From positions 1 through 64,000 of the forward strand of contig NZ_JAODNM010000139.1 in assembly GCF_025464955.1 (NCBI RefSeq): DNA of 64,000 nt, read 5' to 3'. The notes below the pieces were generated by a model, which saw nothing but the letters and a program-made list of their open reading frames with translations, was not told where the DNA came from and did not search any database. Shown here piece after piece: positions 7,893 to 15,627 of this stretch. The translations under genes were made by a program, and so were the position numbers. Each line of letters starts with the position of its first letter. Positions within the stretch are counted from its first letter, which is position 1. Origin of the DNA: Amycolatopsis sp. GTDB taxonomy: Bacteria > Actinomycetota > Actinomycetes > Mycobacteriales > Pseudonocardiaceae.

Positions 7893-9766
7893 ACACCGTC
7901 CTGCGGGTCGACCTCGGCACCGGCCAGGCGCGGATCCAGCAGCTCACTGATGACGAGCGACGCCGTGAACCCGGCTTCGGCCTGTTCGGTGTCCGATTGC
8001 TGCTGGGCGAGACCCCGGCAGGGCGCGACGTGTATCACCCCGATCAGCCGGTCGTGTTCGGCGTCGGCGCGGTGGCGGGACGGCGGATGCTGGCGTTGCC
8101 GAAGTTCAGTGTGGTCGGCAAATCGCCGCTGTCCGGTGGGATCGCGGAGTCCAGAGTGGAGGGTCCGTTCGGCCCGGCGCTGCGCGACACCGGCCACGAC
8201 GCGATCGTGCTCACCGGGCGGGCTGCGCGTCCGTCGTATGTGCTCGTGTCCGCTGGACGCGCGGAGGTCCTCGACGGCGAAGGCTTGTGGGGACTCGACA
8301 CGGCCGAAGTCACCGAGCGGCTGGTCGCTCGCCACGGTGAGCAGGCACATGTCGCCGCGATCGGCCCGGCGGGGGAGAACCTGGTCCGGTTCGCCTCGAT
8401 CGTCGCCGACTACGGTAACGCGGCGGCGCGCATGGGGTTGGGCGCGGTGCTGGGTGCCAAGAACTGCAAGGCGCTGGTGGTCATCGGTGCCCCGGAATCA
8501 GGCAGCTCGGATTCAGACAGCCAGGAAGCGGGGGTTGCCGACCCGGCTGGGGTCGAGCGGATCACCGCTGACTACGTCGCCAGGATGTCCGCGAACCCGT
8601 TGACACACAGCGAACATCAGCCGCCGGGTTTCGGGACGTGGCCCGCCGAAGGACTTGAAGGCTATCTCGGCGCACGGAACTACAGGACCGCGAAGGTCGA
8701 GCTGGCCGAGTTCACCGCCGACGCCTATCTCGAGCGGATGGGAACGTCCGAGGGAAACTGCCCCGGCTGCCCGCAGGACTGCATGAAGTCGTTCACCGAC
8801 AATGGCACCGACAATGGCGCCGACAATGGCGCCGACAATGGCGCCGACAATGGCACTGACAATGGCACCGACAATGGTTCGGGGCTCCTGCACCAGGAAG
8901 CCGTGGCTGCGTTCGCCGGGGCGTTGGCGATCACCGACCTCGACGCCGTGCTGGAACTGAACGCATGGTGCCATCGACAAGGTGTGGACCCGGTCTCGCT
9001 GGCCGGGGTCCTCGCGTTCCGGTGTGAGCTCGCGGAGCGAGACTTGCTTGACGGACCGGCTTTCGGGGACGTGGCGGCGTTGCGAAACTTAGCCGGTCAG
9101 GTGGTCCGGCGCGATGGTGCCGGTGCGCTGTTGGCTGACGGCGTCGCCCGTGCCGCGGTGGCACTCGGCGTGTACATCGAGCAGTTCGCCTTGCACAGCA
9201 AGGGAATCGAGATGTGTGGATTCGATCCCCGAGGTTCACACGGGCTCGCGCTCGCTTACGCTGTCCACCCGCTCGGGCCGCGGTATGACGCGGTCGAGCA
9301 CGATATCGACTTCGATCCCATCGACGGGCAAGCGCTGTTCATCGCCAACGCGGCCAGGAACGGCTGCCCGCCGGACGGGTTGGCGATGGCCGAACTGCCC
9401 GACGTCAAGGTCGAACTGGTGGCCGACCTCATGCAGCTGTGGAGCGGTTACGACGCCGTCGGACTCTGCCTGTTCGCGGCGCCGCCCACTCGCAACCTGA
9501 GCGAGGATTCGGCCGCCGAACTGATCTCCGCGGTCACCGGCTGGGACGTGAAACCCGCCGACGTACGGGACTGGGGCAGGCGAAGGCTTTCCCTGATGCG
9601 GCAATACAACCTGCGTGAAGGTCTGACGTCGGCCGACGACGTCCTGCCGGATCGTTTTTTCACCCTGCCCGTTGATGGCGGGCGGCTCGACGGCGCGGTC
9701 CTCGATCGCGCGCAGTTCACCGCGGCGACTTCGCGGTTGCGCGAGCTACTCGGCTGGAATCGCTGA
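7889..9766 (+). CDS. aldehyde ferredoxin oxidoreductase (AOR) family protein
   Basis: 625 residues, GTG in a 4-bp overlap with the ATPase gene. The N-terminal domain carries AOR signatures: LSGGIAESRVEGPFGPALR, GPAGENLVRFASI and RMGLGAVLGAKNCKALVV. The [4Fe-4S] ligands are visible as C291-x2-C294-x3-C298, with the distant fourth at C527 (AVGLC). Known members bind a tungsten (rarely molybdenum) bis-pterin and oxidise aldehydes to acids with ferredoxin as acceptor. In this operon it could oxidise an aldose or sugar aldehyde to the acid used by the enolase (inference). Odd: residues 304-331 are seven copies of a D-N-G-x tetrapeptide directly after the third Cys. No pterin-synthesis or ferredoxin gene is nearby. 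Confidence 0.85.
   Translation: MNTVLRVDLGTGQARIQQLTDDERRREPGFGLFGVRLLLGETPAGRDVYHPDQPVVFGVGAVAGRRMLALPKFSVVGKSPLSGGIAESRVEGPFGPALRDTGHDAIVLTGRAARPSYVLVSAGRAEVLDGEGLWGLDTAEVTERLVARHGEQAHVAAIGPAGENLVRFASIVADYGNAAARMGLGAVLGAKNCKALVVIGAPESGSSDSDSQEAGVADPAGVERITADYVARMSANPLTHSEHQPPGFGTWPAEGLEGYLGARNYRTAKVELAEFTADAYLERMGTSEGNCPGCPQDCMKSFTDNGTDNGADNGADNGADNGTDNGTDNGSGLLHQEAVAAFAGALAITDLDAVLELNAWCHRQGVDPVSLAGVLAFRCELAERDLLDGPAFGDVAALRNLAGQVVRRDGAGALLADGVARAAVALGVYIEQFALHSKGIEMCGFDPRGSHGLALAYAVHPLGPRYDAVEHDIDFDPIDGQALFIANAARNGCPPDGLAMAELPDVKVELVADLMQLWSGYDAVGLCLFAAPPTRNLSEDSAAELISAVTGWDVKPADVRDWGRRRLSLMRQYNLREGLTSADDVLPDRFFTLPVDGGRLDGAVLDRAQFTAATSRLRELLGWNR
8798..8881 (+). repeat. in-frame 12-bp minisatellite, seven units
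   Basis: Seven consecutive 12-bp units of gacaatggc followed by acc, gcc, act or tcg-type ends (starts at 8798, 8810, 8822, 8834, 8846, 8858, 8870). They encode DNGT, DNGA x3, DNGT x2, DNGS. The length is a multiple of three, so copy-number change keeps the AOR reading frame. Confidence 0.95.
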
Positions 9767-9835
9767 AGCGCACTGAAATTGCTCTGTTTGAAAATGCGAC
9801 TGTTTCACCATCGTTGATCCACGAAAGGACGCGGA

Positions 9836-12800
9836 ATGGTGTGGAAAAGACTGGGTTTTTCCGTTCTTGCCCTAGTCACGGCGGCTACCGGGCTCACGGC
9901 GAGCGCGGTCGGCGCGAACGCCGCGCCGGCTCCGGTCACGACGTTGTACGCCTCTCCCGGCGGCAGCGGCCCGTGGTGCGCGTCGTTCGCGCCGTGCTCG
10001 ATCACGCAGGCGCAACAGGATGTCCGGTGGCTCGCGCCGGTCGTCCCGGGTGACCTCGTCGTCAGCCTCGCCGGCGGGACGTATCAGCTCAAGGCGCCAC
10101 TGAACTTCACCGCCGCCGACTCCGGCCAGAACGGACACCGGATCCGATGGGTCGCGGCGACGGGCCGGGCGCCGACGATCAGCGGCGGTGTCCCGGTCAA
10201 GGGCTGGACCGCCACCGGGACCGCGGGCCTGTGGAGCGCGAAGGTGCCCGCGGATCTCGACACCCGCCAGCTGTACGCCGACGGCGCGCGCGTGCCGCGG
10301 TCAAGCGGTGACGTGCCTTCCGGCTGGACGCAGACCGCGACCGGATTCGCCACCCCGGACACGAAAATGGCGAGCTGGCGCAACCCGTCGAGCATTGAAA
10401 TGGTCCTCGGTAACGGTCACGGTTCGTGGAGCGAGCCGCGCTGCGACGTCGCGTCGATCACCGGCACCGCGATCACCATGAAGGAACCCTGCTGGAACAA
10501 CATGAAACTCGCCGACCTGCCCACGGCGGCGAACGGTGACAACCCCGCCGGCGGGTTCCCGTCCTACCCGACCGACGCCGTGCCGACGAAGATCGAGAAC
10601 GCCTTCGAGCTGCTCGGCGCCGGTACTTGGTATCTCGACCAGACGCAGCACGTCGTCTACTACCAGGCCAAGACCGGTGAAGACCCGCGAAAGATGGACT
10701 TCGTCGCGCCGAAGCTGGAAAAGCTCGTGACGAGTTCGACCACCGCGGCCAACCCGCTCCACGACGTGTCTTTCGAAGGACTCCAGTTCGCCTATGCCAC
10801 TTGGCTTCAGCCCAGCGGCAACGACGGTTTTGTCGAGATACAGGCCAACTTCACCCTCACCGGCCCGAACGCCGGCCAGAGTCAGGGCCTGTGCCAGTAC
10901 TCGAGCCCCGCGGGTACCTGCCCGTTCGCGTCGTGGACCCGGCCCGGCGCCGCGGTCGACCTGACCGGGACGAAGAACGTCAGCTTCCTGCGCAACACCT
11001 TCACCCACCTCGGCGGCGCCGGACTCGGTCTGCAGCACGGGATCCTGTCGGACCTGGTGCAGGGAAACACGGTCACCGACGTTTCGGGGATCGGCATCCT
11101 GCTCGGGGCGGTCGACGACCCGCAGCCGCTCGGCGGCGACCAGCGTGAGATCGCGACCGGCAACACGATCGACGACAACTACGTCCACAACGTCGGCGTC
11201 GAATACACCGGCGCGCCGGCGATCGTCAACGGTTACTCGCGCGGCACGTCGATCACGCACAACGAGATCGGCGACGTTCCCTACAGCGGTATTTCGTCCG
11301 GATGGGGCGGCTGGCACACCGACTCGGAGCGTCCGCACGAGAACCCGAACATCAACGGTGACAACACGATCTCCGACAACCTGATCTACCGAGACATGCT
11401 CACCCGGTTCGACGGCGGTGCGGTCTACACGAACGGACCGCAGGGCACCAGCTACGAGCACGGGTTGACCGTGTCCGGCAACGTCAACTTCAGCGGGCTG
11501 AAGACGGCCAACACCGTCTACGACGACGAGGGCGGCGACTACGTCACGATCACGGGCAACGTTCAGTACAACGACACCGGCGGGTTCAACGGCGGCTGCT
11601 CGACCACCGGGCACCTGCGGCGCGGCGGCAACTACCACGTCGGCACGCTGAACTCGTTCGGCTGCTCACCGCCGCCCGTCGGGATGGAGGACCTCGGCGG
11701 CAACAAGCTGATCTCGCAGAACCCGCAGGCCGGTGAAATCCCCAACACGATCCTCGCCGCCGCCGGGCTGCGCCCGGCTTTCGCCGCGCTGTCGACCAGC
11801 CTCCCGCCCGTGGTCGCGCTCGCCAGCCCGACCTGCACCGGGAACGTCCTGATCTCCGGCTCGGGCTTCACCGCCGACTCGAAGGTGAGCGTCGGTGGCA
11901 CGCAGGTCAAGTCGGTCACGTTCATCTCGACCAGCCACCTGTCGGTGCAGCTGCCGGCAGGTTCGGCGGGCGGCGCGGTTTCGGTGACCACGAACTCGGG
12001 CACCAGCGCGGTGGACGTCGCCGCGAACTCGACCCTCTGCCAGGGGCTGAGCACCGGCTTCGGCAACGTCGGCATCACCTCGGACTCGAACACCGGCGCG
12101 GGCAACATCGACGGCTCCGGGTACAGCTTCTCGGCGGACGCGTTGGCGGCGCAGGGAATCAACCCCGGCACGCTGTTCACCTCGCACGGCACGACGTTCA
12201 CCTGGCCGACGGCGTCGCCCGGCAACCCGGACAACGCGCTGGCCGCCGCGCAGACGGTCGGCCTGATCGGGTCTTCGCCGACGCTCGGATTCCTGGTCAC
12301 CAGCACCTATCCGGCGTCGGGCACCGGCACGGTCAACTACAGCGACGGGACAACCCAGAGCTACACGCTGAGCGTCCCGAACTGGGAGGGCACCCCGCCC
12401 GACGGCGCCGACCCGGTGATCACGCTGCCGTACCGCAACGGTCCGAACGGCCGCGACGACAGGCAGGTCCACGTTTACTACGCCGGTGTTTCGCTCGACG
12501 CGAGCAAGACGGTGAAGAGCGTGCAGCTGCCGAACGTCGGCGGCGAGGTGGGAGTCAACGTTCCCGCGCTGCACGTGTTCGCGGTGGCGCTCGCCGGAAA
12601 TCCCGACCTGGCGCTCGGAAAGCCGGTGACGGCGTCCTCGGCGGACTTCGGCGGCGTCCCGACTCGGGCGGTGGACGGCGACACCAACGGCAATTTCACC
12701 AACAACTCGGTGAGCCATTCCGACCAGACCCCGCAACCGTGGTTGCAGGTCGATCTTGGGGCGGTATCGACCCTGTCCTCGGTCAACGTCTGGAACCGCA

Positions 12801-13039
12801 CGGACTGCTGCCCGGAACGGCTGAACGACTTCTGGGTCTTCACCTCGGCCACGCCGTTCGACACGACGTTGACCCCGCAGCAACAGGCCGCGCAACCGGG
12901 TGTCTGGTCGAGCCACCGCACCGGCCCCGCCCCGCAGGTCACCACCGTCACCCCGGGTGTCCCGGCCAGGTACGTGATGGTCCAGCTCAACGGGACGAAC
13001 TACCTGTCCCTCGCCGAAGTCGAAGCCTTCGGCAAGTAG
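9836..13039 (+). CDS. large secreted right-handed beta-helix protein with IPT/TIG-like and discoidin domains
   Basis: 1067 residues. Sec signal peptide (cleavage near ANAAPA, about residue 30). Roughly residues 35-640 form a right-handed parallel beta-helix of the pectate-lyase/glycosidase type: LYADGARVPR near 150, many N-x-I/V repeats, INGYSRGT-like turns and W/H-rich rungs. About residues 650-740 resemble an IPT/TIG Ig-like module (GNVLISGSGFTADSKVSVGG). An NPCBM-like or other beta module follows, and the last ~150 residues look like an F5/8 type C (discoidin) carbohydrate-binding domain (W-L-Q-VDLG, SVNVWNRTDCC, V-M-VQLNG). It is probably a polysaccharide-degrading enzyme, possibly GH141-like, but catalytic residues cannot be assigned. 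It lies 69 bp after the AOR gene with no clear terminator between, so it may supply that operon's sugar. Confidence 0.75.
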   Translation: MVWKRLGFSVLALVTAATGLTASAVGANAAPAPVTTLYASPGGSGPWCASFAPCSITQAQQDVRWLAPVVPGDLVVSLAGGTYQLKAPLNFTAADSGQNGHRIRWVAATGRAPTISGGVPVKGWTATGTAGLWSAKVPADLDTRQLYADGARVPRSSGDVPSGWTQTATGFATPDTKMASWRNPSSIEMVLGNGHGSWSEPRCDVASITGTAITMKEPCWNNMKLADLPTAANGDNPAGGFPSYPTDAVPTKIENAFELLGAGTWYLDQTQHVVYYQAKTGEDPRKMDFVAPKLEKLVTSSTTAANPLHDVSFEGLQFAYATWLQPSGNDGFVEIQANFTLTGPNAGQSQGLCQYSSPAGTCPFASWTRPGAAVDLTGTKNVSFLRNTFTHLGGAGLGLQHGILSDLVQGNTVTDVSGIGILLGAVDDPQPLGGDQREIATGNTIDDNYVHNVGVEYTGAPAIVNGYSRGTSITHNEIGDVPYSGISSGWGGWHTDSERPHENPNINGDNTISDNLIYRDMLTRFDGGAVYTNGPQGTSYEHGLTVSGNVNFSGLKTANTVYDDEGGDYVTITGNVQYNDTGGFNGGCSTTGHLRRGGNYHVGTLNSFGCSPPPVGMEDLGGNKLISQNPQAGEIPNTILAAAGLRPAFAALSTSLPPVVALASPTCTGNVLISGSGFTADSKVSVGGTQVKSVTFISTSHLSVQLPAGSAGGAVSVTTNSGTSAVDVAANSTLCQGLSTGFGNVGITSDSNTGAGNIDGSGYSFSADALAAQGINPGTLFTSHGTTFTWPTASPGNPDNALAAAQTVGLIGSSPTLGFLVTSTYPASGTGTVNYSDGTTQSYTLSVPNWEGTPPDGADPVITLPYRNGPNGRDDRQVHVYYAGVSLDASKTVKSVQLPNVGGEVGVNVPALHVFAVALAGNPDLALGKPVTASSADFGGVPTRAVDGDTNGNFTNNSVSHSDQTPQPWLQVDLGAVSTLSSVNVWNRTDCCPERLNDFWVFTSATPFDTTLTPQQQAAQPGVWSSHRTGPAPQVTTVTPGVPARYVMVQLNGTNYLSLAEVEAFGK

Positions 13040-13065
13040 CTGCGCCCCACGCAGTGCACCAACCC

Positions 13066-13102
13066 CAGCGTCCCTAGAGCCCCCAGGGCTCTAGGGACGC
13101 TG
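13066..13102. terminator. bidirectional hairpin terminator
   Basis: A perfect 17-bp inverted repeat (13066-13082 against 13086-13102) with a 3-nt loop sits between the convergent beta-helix and dehydratase genes. The dehydratase stop codon (13091-13093) lies within the stem. Confidence 0.85.
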
Positions 13103-14344
13103 CGCGCTGCCGTCGGCTGCGCGCAGCAGGGCCCAGCGGTCGTGGACGCCGGGTTCGGGTGGTGGGTACTTCGCGGCGGCGGCTTCGTCGAAGTCGACAC
13201 CGAGGCCCGGCGCCGCTGACGGCCGCAGGGCGCCGCGCTCGGGGACCGGCGTGCCCGGGAAGACTTCCAGGGTGCCTTCCCGCAGTGTCGCGGCCTCCTG
13301 GACGCCGAACGCCGGCGATGAGACGTCCAGTGCGAGGTTCGCGGCGTGACCGAGCGGGCTGACATCGCCGGGCCCGTGCGGGGCGATGAGAACACCGGCG
13401 AGTTCGCACGCGGCGACGAGTTTGCGCACCGGTGTGAGCCCGCCCAGCGTCGGGATCCGGATGCGCGCGAAGTCGATCGCCCGGTCCCGGAGCAGCGGCA
13501 GGAACTGCTTGACGTCATGGAAGAGTTCGCCCATGGCGAGTGGGATCGACGACGAGTTCCGCAGCTGCGGGAAGTAGTCGGCGTCTTCCGGCGCGAGGAC
13601 GTCTTCGAGGAAGAACAGGTCGACCTCGGCGAGCATCGGTAGCAGGCGCAGCGCCTGCGCCGGAGTGAGGCGTTCGTGCGCGTCATGCAGGAGTTCGAGG
13701 CCGGCCGGGATCTTCGACCGGACTTCGCGCAGCACGCCCGGCACGTGGTGGAGGTACGCGAGCGAGTCCCACCGGGCGTTGCGTGCGTGGGCCAGCTCAG
13801 GGTCCGTGCCGCCGGTGCCGTAGGTATCGGTACCCGGCACGGACACCTGCACACGAACGTGCCGGAAACCCTTCTCCGCGGCGGCTTCCACCCCTTCTGC
13901 GATCTCGGACGCCGACGCGCCGTCGACATGCGTATACGCGTCGGCGGCCTCGCGTACGCGCCCCCCGAGCAGCGAGTACAGCGGCACGCCCGCCGCTTTG
14001 GCCTTGAGGTCCCACAACGCGACGTCGACGCCGGCGAGCGCGTTGCCGGCGATCGACCCGCCTCGCCAGTACCCACTGTTGAGCAGCAGCCGATGCAGGT
14101 CTTCGATGTCGCCGGGATCGCGGCCGAGCACCATCGGCCCGAGGTAGTCGTCCACAACGGACTTCACCGCGAGTGTCCGTTGTGGATCGCTCGCGCAGCC
14201 GAGCCCGTACAGTCCGGGCTGGTCCGTTTCGACCCGCACGATCAGATAAGGCGATCCTTGCGGTGCGGTGAGAAACGTCCGTACGGCGGTGATTTTCGTA
14301 CCGGACGTCGACGGCCACGGGGCGACTGCCAGCGGAGCGCTCAC
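13091..14344 (-). CDS. ManD-like mannonate/gluconate dehydratase (enolase superfamily)
   Basis: 417 residues, GTG start overlapping the stop of the regulator gene (GTGA). Enolase-superfamily layout with ManD-type signatures: GSIAGNALAGVDVALWDLKAK in the N-terminal half, metal ligands in LLHDAHERLTP (Asp, plus the ManD His), FFLEDVLAPE and LAMGELFHD, then IRIPTLGGLTPVRKL and APHGPGDVSPLGHAANLALD near the end. The reaction in the family is dehydration of D-mannonate (or D-gluconate) to 2-keto-3-deoxygluconate; many homologues have low activity or other roles, so the substrate is provisional. It is co-transcribed with its probable regulator and divergent from a sugar importer. Confidence 0.8.
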   Translation of the reverse strand: MSAPLAVAPWPSTSGTKITAVRTFLTAPQGSPYLIVRVETDQPGLYGLGCASDPQRTLAVKSVVDDYLGPMVLGRDPGDIEDLHRLLLNSGYWRGGSIAGNALAGVDVALWDLKAKAAGVPLYSLLGGRVREAADAYTHVDGASASEIAEGVEAAAEKGFRHVRVQVSVPGTDTYGTGGTDPELAHARNARWDSLAYLHHVPGVLREVRSKIPAGLELLHDAHERLTPAQALRLLPMLAEVDLFFLEDVLAPEDADYFPQLRNSSSIPLAMGELFHDVKQFLPLLRDRAIDFARIRIPTLGGLTPVRKLVAACELAGVLIAPHGPGDVSPLGHAANLALDVSSPAFGVQEAATLREGTLEVFPGTPVPERGALRPSAAPGLGVDFDEAAAAKYPPPEPGVHDRWALLRAADGSAQRP

Positions 14345-15456
14345 AGGTGCGCCTCCGGGGTGCGGGTCGCGCCGACGACCCGCAGATGCCCTTCCGAGGA
14401 CTGCCGGGTCCGCACGGTTACCGGGAGCACCAGCAGTTCGGGCCCATCGCCCGAATCGCCGAGCACGCGTTCGTGCAGCAGCCGCATCGCCCGGCTGCCC
14501 ATCTCCCGCGACGGCAGCACGACGGCCGCCGCCGTCAGCGGCAGGACGTCGAACGGGCCGGCGTCGTCCATGCCCGCGAGGTCGACGTCGCCGGGGATGC
14601 CGTAGCCCAACGCGACCAGGTCCTGTGCCGCTGCCGCGAGCGCGTACCCGTTGACGCACAGGAACACCGTCGGCGGACGCGCTCCGGCGAGCAGCTCGGC
14701 CAGCAGTTCGCGACGTTCTTCGGCAGGCAGGGTCCGGTACGGCCGCAACCGCGTCAGATCGGGACGCACCGCGATCCCCGCTTCCCGCAGCGCCTGGATG
14801 TGCCCGGCGAGCCGGTCCCGGACGCTGGTGGCCTCGGTCTCGTCCCACAGCGTCGCGATGACGGTGTGGCCGGCCTCGATCAGCGCCGTCGTGAGCTGGT
14901 GGCCGGCACCGTAGTTGTCGGCCACGACGACGTCGGTCGCGAGGTCGGGGCGATACCGGTCGACCATCACCAGCGGCACCCCGCGGCGGCGTACTTCGGC
15001 ATACGCGCCAACGGTTTCACTGCCTTCCGCGGGGTACACGATGATGCCGCTGACGTCGTGTTCGAGCGCGGTGCGCAAAGCCTGGTCCTCGCGGGCGGTG
15101 TCGCCTTCGCAGTGGTTGAGGAACATCCGGTAGCCCAGCTCGGTGCTGGTCGCCTCGACCCCGGCGAGCAGCTGCGAGACGTGCGGGCCGTGGTTCTGCA
15201 GGATGCAGGCGATCGTGCGGTCGGCGGGCGGGGTGACGGCCGGCTGCCGGTCGGCGACGAAGGTCCCCTGCCCGCGGCGGCGCACGACGTACCCCTCGGT
15301 CGCGAGGTCGTTGAGCGCCCGGACCGCGGTGGCGTGGCTGACCCCGAACCGCTCGCAAATCTCCCGCTGCGTCACGAACGGGCGCCCCGGCGAGTACTCG
15401 CCCGAGGCGATGGCAGCCAGTAGCTCCTGTTTAACCCGTTGGTAGAGGGGAGGCAC
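14341..15456 (-). CDS. GntR-type HTH / LacI-type sensor hybrid regulator
   Basis: 371 residues, GTG start. Residues 1-70 are a GntR winged helix (YQRVKQELLAAIASGEYSPG, then CERFGVSHATAVRALNDLA and EGYVVRRRGQGTFV). Residues 80-360 are a LacI/periplasmic-binding effector domain (IIVYPAEGS, VPLVMVDRY, VVVADNYGAGHQLTTALIEAGH, DVDLAGMDD). This AraR-like arrangement is typical of sugar-responsive repressors. The transcript looks leaderless: TAAGTT (15468-15463) lies 6 nt before the GTG, and a perfect palindrome covers it, suggesting autoregulation. It probably controls both its own operon with the ManD-like gene and the divergent importer operon. Confidence 0.85.
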   Translation of the reverse strand: MPPLYQRVKQELLAAIASGEYSPGRPFVTQREICERFGVSHATAVRALNDLATEGYVVRRRGQGTFVADRQPAVTPPADRTIACILQNHGPHVSQLLAGVEATSTELGYRMFLNHCEGDTAREDQALRTALEHDVSGIIVYPAEGSETVGAYAEVRRRGVPLVMVDRYRPDLATDVVVADNYGAGHQLTTALIEAGHTVIATLWDETEATSVRDRLAGHIQALREAGIAVRPDLTRLRPYRTLPAEERRELLAELLAGARPPTVFLCVNGYALAAAAQDLVALGYGIPGDVDLAGMDDAGPFDVLPLTAAAVVLPSREMGSRAMRLLHERVLGDSGDGPELLVLPVTVRTRQSSEGHLRVVGATRTPEAHL

Positions 15457-15465
15457 CGGGTCAAC

Positions 15466-15477
15466 TTAGCATGCTAA
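15466..15477. promoter_or_regulatory. operator O1 of the GntR/LacI hybrid regulator
   Basis: Perfect palindrome TTAGCATGCTAA. It overlaps the predicted -10 (TAAGTT, minus strand) of the leaderless regulator gene, so binding would shut off the regulator's own promoter. Confidence 0.6.
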
Positions 15478-15528
15478 TCCCAGCGATTGGCGACGCTGAG
15501 TCACATTCGGCCGAGTGGATCAAGCCGC

Positions 15529-15558
15529 TTGACATGTTAAACCCCGTGACTTTATGGT
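15529..15558 (+). promoter_or_regulatory. promoter and operator O2 of the MalEFG-type operon
   Basis: TTGACA at 15529-15534, 18-bp spacer, TATGGT at 15553-15558. The -35 region is also TTGACATGTTAA (15529-15540), an imperfect palindrome matching O1 (TTAGCATGCTAA) at its core, which places a second regulator site over the -35 element. Confidence 0.55.
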
Positions 15559-15627
15559 CTGCGTCACGTTCAGGGCCGAGCGCGCCGCAGCCGCTTGCCC
15601 CTTCGTCGGAAACATCCTGGAGGGCAC

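Noticed and set aside
8800..8881. The 12-bp array considered as a CRISPR or other non-coding repeat
   Set aside because: Units are contiguous without spacers, in frame, and inside a conserved enzyme gene.
13159..13362. Short plus-strand frames within the ManD-like gene
   Set aside because: No start signals, no conserved features, and full overlap with a recognisable enolase.
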